Below, in pieces: positions 11,016 through 26,029 of a stretch of 64,000 nt of DNA. Numbering within the stretch: the stretch's first letter is position 1; every line of letters begins with the position of its first letter. The notes beneath the pieces are model-generated. The model was not told where the DNA came from, ran no database searches, and was given only the letters and a program-made list of their open reading frames with translations. This stretch comes from Lineolata rhizophorae (Eukaryota; Ascomycota; Dothideomycetes; Lineolatales; Lineolataceae): contig MU001686.1 in NCBI GenBank assembly GCA_010093515.1, positions 637,787-701,786 of the forward strand, read 5' to 3'. The position numbers and the translations under genes are program-made.

Positions 11016-14000
11016 TAGGGCTGGGGAACTGATCTGATGATGGTACATTGATCAGGTCTTTGATGGTTGTGCTACCAGCCTTCCATGCTTTACTTGGTTT
11101 TGTGCTTTTTGGTCCTATTGATTTCTGGCTTTTTATTGGTTTTGGTCATGGTAGCTTTTTCTAAAAGTGGCGTCTCTACGTTGATTTTGGTGCCTTTTTA
11201 TGGTTAGTTTGCTTGCTATCTGGTTTATTTGGATTTCCGTGCTTTGCGTGATTTACAGTTTTTGCTTCCTGGTTTTTTTTTTCTACTACTTTCTGCTTGC
11301 TTTTAGTGCCTTTCATGGTTCTTCAATTAGTTCCTTCCATTCTCCTATATACATGTGCGTGTCCGCGGCGCAATTGCGGCTGGGCCGGCGTGCGAGAAGG
11401 AACCTCTATCAATTCTGGTCCCGGTATATCCCTTGGTTATTTTCCTCTCTAGCTTTTCCGAGTTTTGCGTGCGTGCTGTTTGTTTGTGCGTTCCGCCGGA
11501 AGTAGGTAGACGGCGTTAATTGCCCGCGGGGGGGGGCGAGTACCTACATTAGTTAGCCGTAGCAAGCAAGCAAGCAATTGCCAGTTCTCTTTTCCCACGG
11601 AACCCAATGGACTCCGAACTGCGCACGTAGCACGTACGTACGTGCACGCGGTGACGCCATCTTTCTCCCCCCCCCCGAGAACTCAATCAAATCACTCCAT
11701 CAATCCCTCAATGCGGGTTTCACTTGGCGCGTTCCCGCGCGTCTCGACGCCCGCCGATTGGCCAATTGCTCCGGCGGTCGCGCCGATCCGTGGGGTCTGG
11801 ATCCCTCCGCCGCCTTGGCTCGCGTGCACCGCTTCGGCTCCGCGGTTCGAGTCTGAATTCATGCTATGTACGTACATAGCGGCGGGGGCGGGACCAGGAC
11901 GGCGCGACGGAGGAACGGGGGAAGGAGAGCCTATGAGTTGTGCTGCGGAGGGGATTGGGCGCAGGTGAGGGTGGGTTTGAGGCTGAGGCGGGGTGCGTGG
12001 TTGTGGTGGGTTTGGGGAGGACGCGTTGGGGTGGTGGGGCGGGGCGGAGAGGGCGCAGCTGGTGAGACGGGGACGCGCTGCGAGGGGGGTAGGGGGGGGA
12101 ATCGCGCAAGGGCGCATTGTTTGGGGGTTGGGAGGTTGGGGGGAATTGGGGTGGTGGTGGGAGTCTTGGGGCGCGTCGTGATGCGTTGAGGTACTGTTGG
12201 TTGCTAGCTTGAGGGAGTGGGGTGCGTCCGCACTTGCTTGGCAGCTCAGCGAGAGAGTCATGTTAACGTTCGAGTTTTGCACGTTTGAGGCGCCTATGGT
12301 GGTTCAAATTTGGTTCGGAGACCAGTGTTGTGTGTAATTGTGCTATAATTCGACATTTGCACTTTTTACGGAGGAGAGATTCAGTTCTTGTGGGCAACGT
12401 TCAATGCAGATGGTACAGTGTTGATTGACAAGAGATGCAAACTCAGCTCGGGGTGACGAACAGTCTGTAGAGAGCTCACGCTGCTTTTGTTAAATGTAGA
12501 ATTGTTGATTTGACTAAATAGTAGGTCCTAATCTGAGCAAAAAACTCGTCCGCTGAAGCAGTATCTTATTTCTCAAATGCGTCATGATATTATGCTTTAA
12601 GCAGAACAGAGAGATATACTTGATGGCACGCTAGTTGATTTTGAGGCTTTTGAGCAATCAATTGTTGACATAACGAAACTCTAACTACAATTACAATATT
12701 TAGTTTACGTACAACCGAGCAGTCAATTCGGGGTTTGTAAACGTACTTATTATTAACAAATGAGAGTTCTGGCCCAAGGTAGGAGCTCTCCACTCCGCTG
12801 CTAACTGAAATCATATTGAACTTTCTTAATGCTGTCAAAGGGAGCGAAGCAGATCGAGGCTTTTAAATCGAGAGATGCAAGTTGTGAGAATGTTTGAAGT
12901 GCTCCGCTCGCTAATGTTATAGGTTCAGAGGGAAGTACCACTCATCTGTGTTGTTCTAAATCAGATCCTATTAAATATGTGGATATAGTTTAAATGGCGG
13001 CGTTAGCTGGAAACGACATGCCTAGGTCGCGGCTTATAGAGATCTACAAAGGCCGGTTTCTAGAGCGAAAATTTAATTTTCTTTATACCTCCAATTATTA
13101 GTGCAATTCCCCCTAGTGAAATCAAGCATTGTTGCTAGAAAATCTTCTGTATATGTGCGTAGGCTATGGTACCATGTAGACACTGAAAAATAGGAGTGAG
13201 TGCAGGGTCCTTGGGCCGCAGGCGGCAGTGTTCAAACGACTACTGTCCTTCAACACAAATTAGATTGTCCAGTATCTTTCCAACACGAAATAAGACCGCT
13301 TGGTAGCGAGCGGTAAAGCTTCTACATTTAGCACAGCCTAAGATTAGTGACATAGGTTTGAAGCTTTCACGGAAGGTAGAAGTTTAGGCTTACAAAGAAA
13401 CAGTAGCGAATATATTCAAATTTTCAAGATTTCCCCATCGTGTTCAGACCATTAGTCTGACAAGCCCTGGAAGTTGATAAGTCTTCTATCTTTTATCAAC
13501 CACTCTATAAGTGAAGATGTCTCCGATTGAATAAGCACATCCCACGTTGCGGAAGTGGAGCTTTTGGATAGCACAAAAAAAATAAAAATAAACCAGTTGT
13601 GAATTAAGTTCGTCTGTTTATCAAGTGACCAAAATCTCTCACTGCTTCCTGTCGCCGGGAAACCGGCAGCGGTACATCTTCATTGCCACCCCACGTTTTA
13701 AGTCAACAGAACTAGACATTGGGTCGTTGGTGTCATCTACGCCGTGTGACAACGGCCATCATGAAGCACAAACCGTTTCTCGGCCTATGAGAAAGTCATT
13801 TACGTGGCCGATTCCGTACTAAGCGTCGTGCCGCTGCCGTATTTGGAAGACGGACAACCCGATCGAGAACTCCTGCGGCCCGAAGCCGTGGTTGCCTTAG
13901 AGTTTAGACGCCACAGATGACCATTATCACTACGAAGCGGGACAAGTAGCGCCGTATGTTGCTTGGCTGTGCCATAGAAGGGTTAGTTGGCGCACAAGGG

Positions 14001-16446
14001 TGTCGTCACGGTGGCACGCGCAGAGGAACCGCACGTCCGTCGGCAGGGTACAACCACTGCTTGTGAAGAAACAAGTGGAAGTGAGATATATAGAGATGAT
14101 TGCAATGATCGCTTGTTCGGAAATTAATCCGCCTGACGTCGAAAGGCTGGTCATGGTGGAAAAATTTCAAGAGCAACTTAGGGTCGTGCAAAAGCTATAG
14201 AAGCAAAGTCTCTCTGAAATATATGCACCCTAGAAGATAGCTGTATAGAGTCTAATCCGAACTTCAGGGTCGACGAACAGGGGACAGGCCGGTTCCGGCT
14301 CGTCTTATAGGTACCCAGAACTTTTCACTTAAGCCACAGCAGAGAGCGACGGCAAGGATTCAATTTGGTTTTTCGAGCCAACCCGCTAGAGGCTGTAGTC
14401 ATTCATACGATAATTACTTCTCATCTAACAACTATTTTCCCTTCCTACAACCGCAATCTAGAATGCCAGAGCACCGAAGGACGACCTGGGAGCCCACAAG
14501 GCGAGCCGCTCGACGGCTTTTACATGGTTCTGCACAACCACCTGGGTCCTGGACTCCAGGTGATGACGCGGAGGCGCGACAAAGCCGACCAGCCAACCCA
14601 GCATCTCGAATATCGAGCCTATATGAGAGAAAGGTATGACAGCGATCCCCACACGAGCCTCTCCAAATCGCCTTGCCAAAAAAAAAAAAAATCGTAAGCC
14701 TCCACGCCATCCCATTGCATCATTTCGGACTTCCCCCCCCCCCCTTCCATGCCGCGATCCAAGAGCCCGGTCTCCCCAAACCACCGCGCCGCCTACACGT
14801 ACAATAACGGACCCGGGAAGGTGGTCGGTGCTCGACGGAAGCCGGCAGGTCTCCCCAAGCCGCACACGGGAAGACGGAAGTACATACGTATCACGTATGC
14901 GGCGCAAGGCGAACCTTGGATGTATATTCGCCGAGGTCCTACGATTCGGGCGTCGAAGCAAGCAACCGGAGTCTGTGCTGCTACGTACTACTAGGTAGGA
15001 CGTTGGTCGGCGTGTACATGATACAGCGTGTCTCGGCCAAACCTGGCACTGGACGTCAAGTACCCCCATACCTCAGCCATGCCCCTTTGCTCACTCCCTC
15101 CTTTCCCCTCCCCTCCCTCCACCTCTCCTCTCCTCCCATCCTCCTCACCTGACCCTCCGCCAACCCAGCCAAAACCATCCCCCTCCGTTCCCCACCTCCC
15201 AGCTCCGCGAAGAAGGAAAAAGGCTCCCCGGAACCAAGAACGGCAATATGCGGCACCGCCGTGCGCGTGCCGGCCGCGACTGCGGACCGACGCCCCCCGA
15301 CACATCGCCGCTTCAGCGCGCCTTCTCCCCGGATCTGTCGAAGAAAGTCGTACATACAGTGGTAGATTGGCCCCGCAATTCCGCCTATGCCCCCGGCCCT
15401 ACCCCCGTACGTTTATACATATACGTACTACGTATATACTACGTGCACAGCGCGCATGCAAGCAGCGGGCGGCCCGGCTGAAACGGCCGTGGTGCGCTAG
15501 CACGGCGGGTGTGGGGACGGGTACGATAGATATAGTGCGTGGCGGCCGTGGATATAGGGCGACGAGGCGCTAGGCCGACGTCGTGGTGGAGGTACCCGGC
15601 CTCCCGTACCTTGAGTAGGCCCGGCCGTGCCGCCGCGCAAATGACAAAAGGCTCGCGCGCAATTGGATCATCCCGGCACCGCGAGCGAGCAAATGGCGGC
15701 GAGCCTTGTTTGTTTATATGACGGCGGGCGCGCGATTCATGTAAACTGCCTATTAGCCCGCCCTGTCGCTGCGGGGTTCGCGTCCAGGTCCCTGCCCTCT
15801 CCCCACCACCAACGAGCGCAACAGAGCTGGTGCCGCTCAAGCGCCTGGCGGAAAAGCTCGACCGCGCCTCCGGCAGGCCAGGACGAACAGGTGTACTTCG
15901 GCGCGCGGTACAATAACGCTCGGTCGAGCAATCAAAACGAAAGTGGCCCACCTAGAATTTCCCCCCAATCCCAGAGGAATTAATTCCCTCCCCCCGACTT
16001 CGTCTATTAGGGCCCGTGACCAACGTACCCTCGTCGATCTCGTGCCTGCAACTCTGCATTTACTAATAAACCGCAGCTGGTTGGTGGCTTGACCCGCTCT
16101 CCAAGACGCCGTCCCCCAAATTCCAAAATGCCCCGTTGTATCTGTCCGTCTTGGGCGGCCCCGCCGTGCGGGCAGCGGATAGAAACAACTGTGCCTTGTG
16201 CGTCGCCGATCCCCACGCCCCGGAATCGAGAGCCCGGGCGGTATGAACTTGGGGCCCCTTCCCCGTCCAGGGCGGGAAGATATACGCACACGGCCAAAAT
16301 ATGCCCGGATTGACTTCCCGGTCCCTGGTCCGTACTCTCTCGCGTAGACATCGTGTATATAAGGACGTCGAGGTACGCACCTCGTCCCCGTCTTGCTCGA
16401 CAAGTCCCTCGACCGACCCTCGAACTGTTCGGTTACAGCAACGACA
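11016..16446. other. Long gene-poor region with AT-richer island
   Basis: There are 5.4 kb without a recognised gene. The first part (11040-11340) is T-rich 3' flank. At 11630-11645 there is a 16-bp perfect palindrome of ACGT units. GT-rich DNA runs from 11960 to 12180. From about 12250 to 14400 the base composition drops to near-even GC, with no convincing frame and two small hairpins (13444-13460 and 13473-13500). From 14690 the DNA is again GC-rich with A and C homopolymers, TACGTA islands (14880-15000 and 15410-15450) and a pyrimidine tract (15080-15200). No terminal repeats, transposase or reverse transcriptase sequence was seen. The final 400 bases are the promoter of the cellobiose dehydrogenase gene. 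Confidence 0.6.
16356..16364 (+). promoter_or_regulatory. TATA box of the cellobiose dehydrogenase gene
   Basis: TATATAAGG lies 83 bases before the ATG, with a pyrimidine-rich leader between. In the 300 bases upstream are sequences fitting the CreA repressor consensus SYGGRG in reverse (CCCCGC near 16159, CCCCAC near 16210, CCCCGG near 16217). Carbon-catabolite repression would be expected for this enzyme, but these short matches are weak evidence. Confidence 0.6.
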
Positions 16447-19985
<3,539 letters not shown>

Positions 19986-21943
19986 CCTGCGGCAGGTAGG
20001 TATTGTCGTACTGTAGCTGCCTTGCTGCCTACTGAATAGGTAGGTAAGGTAGCTAGGTCGATACATCTCCCACTTTCCTTCCTCTGCATACATTTTGGTT
20101 ATACCCCTGCAATGCTTCTTAGTGTGTTAGTACACAGTGCCACATGCATGCAACAGCTAGGCACCTAGTTAGAACAAAATAATAAGATTGCCCAAAGCGT
20201 CCGGGAGACCGCGGCACACTTGGCCCAGAGGGAAAGGGAAAAGCAAGGCACCCACCGCAGGCAGTATGACGGCTCTGCCAATTGTGGCCCCGATCCGGTC
20301 ATGCGGCGCTCACGCATCTCGCATTGCCAATTGGGATGGGACCTCCGACCCGGGAGTCGGCTTCCGGTTCCATCACGTCCCGAGAGCGGATGTCGCACAA
20401 ATAGCCGTAGCGCGAAAAGCTCCAGCAAGAATAGACGGAGAAAACGGAAAAAGGAAAAAAAAACCATGGGAACCCACTTGATGCGCGCCCTCTCTCTCCC
20501 CCCCGGCGCACCCCGCACCCGATTAACCACGGTGCAGCCGCGAGAAACGCGCCGAAAATCCCCTCCCCCCCTCAAGCTTACTTACCCTTGGTGAGAACCC
20601 TCACTACGTACCCACGTGCGTGGGCACGCTCTTTAGGCTGCCCAGCACCTCTCGAATAGGCCCCGCCCCCCGCCTCGACGGGGAAACCACCCCCCACGCA
20701 CGTTAGGCACACGGGAGGTATGTAGTCCCACTCCGTCGACGTCGGAACGGGCGAGGGAAACCCCTGGCTCGCCGCCTGTGTGTGTGCGAGTGCCGTCATC
20801 GCGCCGCGCGCGACGTGCATGCTGCTGCGCGTGCGCCGCCGGCCAGGGTGCGCGGGCGGGCGCTGTCGGGTAGGGGGCCGCTCTGGGACGAGACCTACCT
20901 ACTCCTACATACGCCGTATGGAGGCTCGACTTGGGGATCCGCGCGCGAGGAGGACCTCCCTCCGTCCGTTTGGACCACCTGCCGGCTTCAGACCTGGCAA
21001 CGCGCGTCGGGGCCGGCCAGCCTGCTATGTATGTAGGCGGCCGAGGCGGGTCGGGGACGGGAGCGCGGCTGGGCTGCGCCGGGATGCGGGGTGCATGAGG
21101 GGAGACATGTTTTGAGGGGAGGGAGCTGTGCGCGGGCGACCTATGGCGGGGGGAGAGGAGAGGAGAGCGGATGAAATGAGATGAGATGAGATGGGAGAGG
21201 CGGGTGGGATTGGACGGGCGGGAGAGGAGGGGAAGGGGGAAGAGGTTGCGGTGAGCTGGGTTTTGGGGCTGGGTCCTCGGTCCCCCGGGGGAGGTGAGGA
21301 AGTTCGGATTAAAGGGTCCTCCGGGCGGTGATTGGGTGGGGAGGGAGGTTGCCCGTCGGGGAAATTCAACCAAGTGGTGATTGGGAGGACGCCGAGGTAG
21401 GCGGCTGCATGTGCGCATGGATTGCTGCTCATGTAGGTACCTGAGATGCTCTCACGTACGACGCGCAGCTCTCGCGCTGGCACCGGCGAATGCACCGAGA
21501 CCAAGCCAACACGCGGGCGAGCCAAGAAGTCAAGGTGGTGCCGCCGTGTGTTCTCTTGCCCGGGGCTCCGCACGTGCGCTCTCGGGCGCTGGGAACCGTC
21601 GGCACCGGCGCGCTCGGCCCCGACAGGACCGGCCCGGGCGAGACGAACTTGGCCGGCCGAGCGAGAGCGCGAGCTGTGGGGCGCAGACGCGGGCGCCCCC
21701 CCCGCTTGGCCGGCCGGTCGACAGTATATGTAGTGAAGTAAATGTAATTACAACGACATACCACCCGGTTTGCGCTATCGTGGCCGGGCGGGCCTGCGGG
21801 CGGTCCGTTGGCGCTGGGCGGAGTGGAGAATGCGTTCCACCACATGCGTACATACATACATACATACGTGCCGTGGCGGGCTTTCGCTCGACCGCTCTCC
21901 CGTGCCGTTCTCGTCTGGGCTCGCGCTGCGCAGGTCGTGGAAT

Positions 21944-22004
21944 TGTGGAGTGAAGTGGAGTGAAGTGGAGTGGAGAGGAGTGGAGAGGAGTGGAGTGGAG
22001 TCTG
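21944..22004. repeat. Pentanucleotide (GGAGT-type) minisatellite
   Basis: About 60 bases of GGAGT units with occasional GAAGT and GGAGA variants, fully purine-biased on one strand. The same unit on the other strand recurs at 44180-44208. It arises from slippage and is intergenic. Confidence 0.85.
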
Positions 22005-22799
22005 GAGCAACGCCGGACGGAGGTGCTGCCGCGTGTCTGTCGGGCGGGACGTGCAGACCATGGACAGTCTTCTCGCGAGATGTGAAGGTGGAGGACGCCC
22101 GGCGGAGAAACAGGCGCAGCCATTGTGGGAGACTAGGAAGTACGACTGACCGGCGGCGGCGGGCGTGCCGGCCGCACGCTCTGCCATTGGGGCGTCGGAA
22201 CAGACCATCGCATCGACGCATGTCGTGCTTTGCCGCTAGCAGGTTGACTGCTTCTTGCTGCCATGGCGGCCTGCCATCGGCTGGCCTCGATGGAGAGTGG
22301 CGTCTTCTCCAAATACGTCCAGGTTTGTAGATAGACGCACGTTGAAGGGCGCGAGATCGGGGGTCCTTTGTCGTTCTTCTCTCAATTTCCATCACTCTTG
22401 TACTAACCTTGGTGGCCTACCAGAGGCGAGTCAACCTAGGCCTGCCTGGGTAAGCCGGGGCCTGTGGGTGACGATTGTGTGGTTTAAAGAGCCGTCGGGT
22501 TTCCCGCGGAGCCCGTGGAGCCGCCATCCATTAGACCGACTGCCTCCTCCTTCCTGCTGCTGCCACCGAGCATACTGCCATTACCTTGGTGTCCGTCTGT
22601 TCCCGTGCGTTGCGGGCGGCGCGGCAACGTGCAACGCCGTTGCCATCTCCACGGATTCGGCATCCCGCTGGATTCCGGCCGCCCTCCCTCTCGGCCTCTC
22701 GCGCGCGCGTCGGCCGACTCAGTGCCCCCACGCTCGCGTCGCTTTGTGTCTTTTCGAGAGAGACAGCGGAGTCGCTGTGGTCGCTGCTTCCTCAGTGAG

Positions 22800-22830
22800 C
22801 GTGTGTGTGTGTGTGTGTGCGCGCGCACAC
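22800..22830. repeat. Alternating GT/GC tract (Z-DNA-prone)
   Basis: About nine GT dinucleotides run directly into GC units and then ACAC, giving some 30 bases of unbroken purine-pyrimidine alternation. Such tracts favour left-handed DNA under supercoiling. It is intergenic. Confidence 0.8.
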
Positions 22831-23240
22831 GCTCGGCCTAGCCCGCTCCGGCGCCCTAAAGTGCCCCTTGCCGGCCCTGCGCTCTCCCGAGCCGCTGTAC
22901 GCGCCCATTAAGGTGTACATGCACCACAGACCGAACCAGGAGGCAGGGCAACGTCACTGAACGGACTGGGAAAGAAAACGCGGGCGCCGGGCGGAGAGCT
23001 GCGAAACACCTGCCCGCGCGGGAGCCAATTGCTGGCCCGCATCACGATTTCCCCACGCTTTGCTGCGCGCCAACCTACGCCCCGTTCAGGTTCGCTTTAC
23101 CCCAGAGTCTGGAGAGTGCACGCGCGGCCGGGCAAACAATACTATGTATGTAAGCCTTGGTGCAACCCTAAGCCTTCGCCCACGCTTCCCCACAGCATCG
23201 TGTCGTGGTGTTCTGGCGCCAGGCGACGCCTGCCTCCAGC

Positions 23241-23334
23241 TGGCTGGCTGGCTGGCTGGCTGCTGCATCAACCCACCCTCACTTCCTACCCACCCATTCA
23301 CTCCGTCCTGCTGCTGCTGCTGCTGCTGCTGCTG
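23241..23334. repeat. (TGGC)n and (CTG)9 microsatellites
   Basis: Five TGGC units at 23241-23262 and nine CTG units at 23308-23334 lie within one pyrimidine-biased stretch upstream of the ACT-domain gene. No reading frame here looks coding, so the CTG run is probably not a homopeptide. Confidence 0.8.
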
Positions 23335-24071
23335 CCACCGGTCGATGCCAGGCCCTCCCTCTCCTCCTTTCGCCTTCCTGCCACTGTGCGCCCACCCCCG
23401 TTTCGCCTCCCCGCTTCCTTGATTCCAAAGGTCTTATCTGCTGCCAACCCCAGCTGACTGAAATCTTTCCAAGTCTGCTGCCTTTTCTTTCCCTCCAGTT
23501 CTTTGCCGGTCCGGAACCCGGTGTGCCAGAACCAAAGCCAGCATTCGGGGATGAACTTCAAACACGGCACTTTGCACTGGCCCGCCGGACAGGAACATAT
23601 CAACCGCTGACCAAGGCGATTTCTTTTGCTTTTTTGCTGTTCCATTTCCCGGTCACTCTCCCGAGCTGACCTTGAGTATCGAGTACCGGCACCGAGTTCC
23701 ATCCGAGAGGCTTGATCGGGAAAGTGAATAAAGAAAAAATTTTCTCTCTTTTTGCCGCCTGCCGTCTCATCTCACCTTTTTTTCCACTCTCGCAACCGCG
23801 TCCCGCCGAAAACCGAGCCTCGATACGCTTGCTTTTTCGCTCCGCCGTTCGCCGCCCCCCAAGCAGGCCGCGCTTCTCCGCCGCGCCTGCTACGGAGGCA
23901 GTGGGCAGGTCCCTAAGCTTAGGTCCTTTCTACCACCGAGGGCTGCCGGAGGCGCATTCCAGGCCCGAGCCTTGCGCCAGGGCCGCCCGGACGCCGTCGG
24001 ACGGGAGGGCGCGGGATCTCGTTCGGCACGGGACAGTCGAGGGCCCACCAACAGAGCCGCGTGATTGGGCC

Positions 24072-26029
24072 ATGGCGGCGGCCATGGGTTCTTCCATGAC
24101 TCTGCTCAACGCGCACATTCAGTTCCTTGTACGTTGCTTCCACGCCCGCCCGGCCCTTTCCCATGTTGTGTCACCGGCGCGTGGGCGGCGCGCGCGCCCT
24201 TCCACCCCCCCTCCTCCACCACTCTCACCTCCCCTCCCCTGACGCGGGGAATGGCGCGTGGCGGCGCCCCCCTTCCCCCCCAGCCTACGGCCGCCGTGTG
24301 CATCCTGGCCTTCCCGATCCAAAATAAGCTCATGGGTCTCACTGCCTGCCCGCCTGCCCTGCTAAACCCTCCACGCGCTGGCTGCGGGAGCAGCCGCCGC
24401 ATAAGGCTGGCCAGGTGCCTGCCTGTCAGCCTCGCTGCGCAGTCGACCATTTTCCTTTTTCCATTTTTTTTTCTCCCTTCCCTCTTCTATCCTGTCTTCT
24501 TCGCTTTCCGTCCCTCCGCTTCTCCCTCTCCGCCTGGGCGGGCGGCAATGCCTGAACCTTCCTCGGCCTCACTGACACGATGCTGCTCGTCCAGGACACG
24601 CAGCTGGCGCTGATCCACATACCGCTGGAGCTGTACTCGTCGTTCCTGCAGCCCATCCTCCAGCTCCTGTTCCTGGACGAGGACGAGTGCAGGAACGAGA
24701 CGGCGGACTCGTGGGCCTACGACCACCCCTTCGTGAACATCTCCGTCACTCCCATCGAGTGCTCGATAGCATGTTCGCGGGACCTGGCCGACGAGCTCTT
24801 CGTGCCCGTGCGGGAGGCCCTGGGCCCGAGGAAGAGGGAGGTGTCCATCACTGCGGAAGACTACATAGTCATGCAGGTTGACGGTGAAGGCCTGGACGCC
24901 GGTCAGCGTGTCTTGGAACTCACCAGCCCTCTTGCCATGGCAGGAATGTAAGGGACCAGATTTTTTTTTTTTTTCTTATTCATTCGACTTCCCACCCCCA
25001 CATGGGTAAAAGACACGCGTAGTCATGGCGAACGAAGTTTCTAACTTGCAACCCTTTCTACCGCCCGCGAACAGTTCCATCTTCTTCATCACGACCTACT
25101 TCTCCGACTACATCCTCGTGCCGCTCCGCAGCCGCGGGCAAGTCATCTCTGCGCTCGAGAAGCGCGGCTTCGCCTTCGACCACCACTCGTCCGTCTACAT
25201 GAACAACCCGGCCGCCGCCGCCACCACCACATCGTCCCTGCACCACCGCAACGCCTCCAGCACCACGTCGCTCGAGGCGCTGGCCCCTCCGGGCACCCCG
25301 CCCCCGACGTCCGTCTCGGAGCTCCAGGCCAAAACGTTCGACACGCTCCGCCGCCGCCACATCGCGCCCTCGGTCGACCCGAGCATCAAGCTGGTGCAGT
25401 GCGCCGCGCGCAAGGACTCGCGCTCGCTCAACGGCACGCCATCGACGGCGCACCACCGGCGCGGCGGGCCGGGCTTCGGCAGCGGCAGCAGCAGCGCCGG
25501 CGGCGGCGGCGCAGCCGCCCCTGGCAGCGCAGCCGCGGCCCCGACGCCGCCCCCGGCCCCGCACCGCCGCCCGCGGCCCAGCTCCCCCACCGAGGACCGC
25601 CTCCACCTCGGCCTGGTCAAGTGCCTGATCGCGCGCCCGCGCTTCCTCTCGCTCACTCTGACCGACGCCGAGCCCGCGTCCGTCCTGCTCGAGCAGCGGC
25701 TGCTGGCCAAGTTCGGCGCCGGGCCCGGCGCCGGCGTCCTGCTCGGCGCCAAGCAGGACGTCCTCGTGCCCGTCACGCTCGACCTGCGCGCCCTGCCGCT
25801 GGAGAGCACCGGCATCGTGTGCGGGGTGGCGGGGCGGCTGGTCGGCGGCACGGCGGGGGCGCGGGTGGGTACGGGCGGGGCGAAGGCGGAGGCCGCGGGG
25901 GCAAAGGGCGTGCTGGAGCCTGTCGAGATGAGCTATTTGAGCACGGCGAGGGCGGGGACCGTCATGGTGGCGGAGGAGGAGCTGGAGAGGGCGCTGAGCG
26001 CGCTGAGGGGGATGGGGGAGGGGGGTTAG
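24072..26029 (+). CDS. CASTOR/GATS-like ACT-domain protein (putative amino-acid sensor)
   Basis: Three exons (24072-24128, 24595-24947, 25075-26029) give 454 residues. Intron 1 is long (466 nt) with a thick pyrimidine tract before CCAG; intron 2 has a T run after its donor. The junctions restore the family lines HIQFL-DTQLALIHIPLELY and LAMAGI-SIFFITTYFSDYIL. Two ACT-like modules are seen: residues about 60-170 (EDYIVMQVDGEGL, then FFITTYFSDYILVPLRSR) and about 310-450 (FLSLTLTDAEPASVLLEQRL, VPVTLDLRALPLESTGIVCG, SYLSTARAGTVMV). This is the layout of CASTOR arginine sensors that act on TORC1 in animals, and of their uncharacterised fungal relatives. Between them sits a Gly/Ala/Ser/His-rich low-complexity insert (about 180-300). 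Ligand and partner are unknown; an amino-acid-sensing role is inferred from the fold only. Confidence 0.78.

Larger units (their letters stand above)
19986..24071. other. Long intergenic region rich in simple repeats
   Basis: No gene is recognised. It holds GTAGGTA-type sequence (20040), a (GAGAT)n run (21171-21193), (CATA)n (21849-21867), a pentamer minisatellite (21944-22004), (GT)n plus (GC)n (22800-22830), (TGGC)n (23241-23262) and nine CTG units (23308-23334). Pyrimidine-rich DNA from about 23230 to 23480 and again before 24000 may be leader or promoter sequence for the ACT-domain gene. Open frames on both strands are products of high GC and look like no protein family. Confidence 0.6.

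Noticed and set aside
12250-14400. Degenerate transposon
   Set aside because: Base composition would fit, but I see no terminal repeats, target duplication or enzyme remnant, so no element is called.
15770-15800. Possible tRNA B-box (GGTTCGCGTCC)
   Set aside because: No matching A-box or cloverleaf could be drawn around it.
21171-22830. Possible CRISPR-like array because of many short repeats
   Set aside because: These are simple microsatellites without regular spacers, in a eukaryotic genome.
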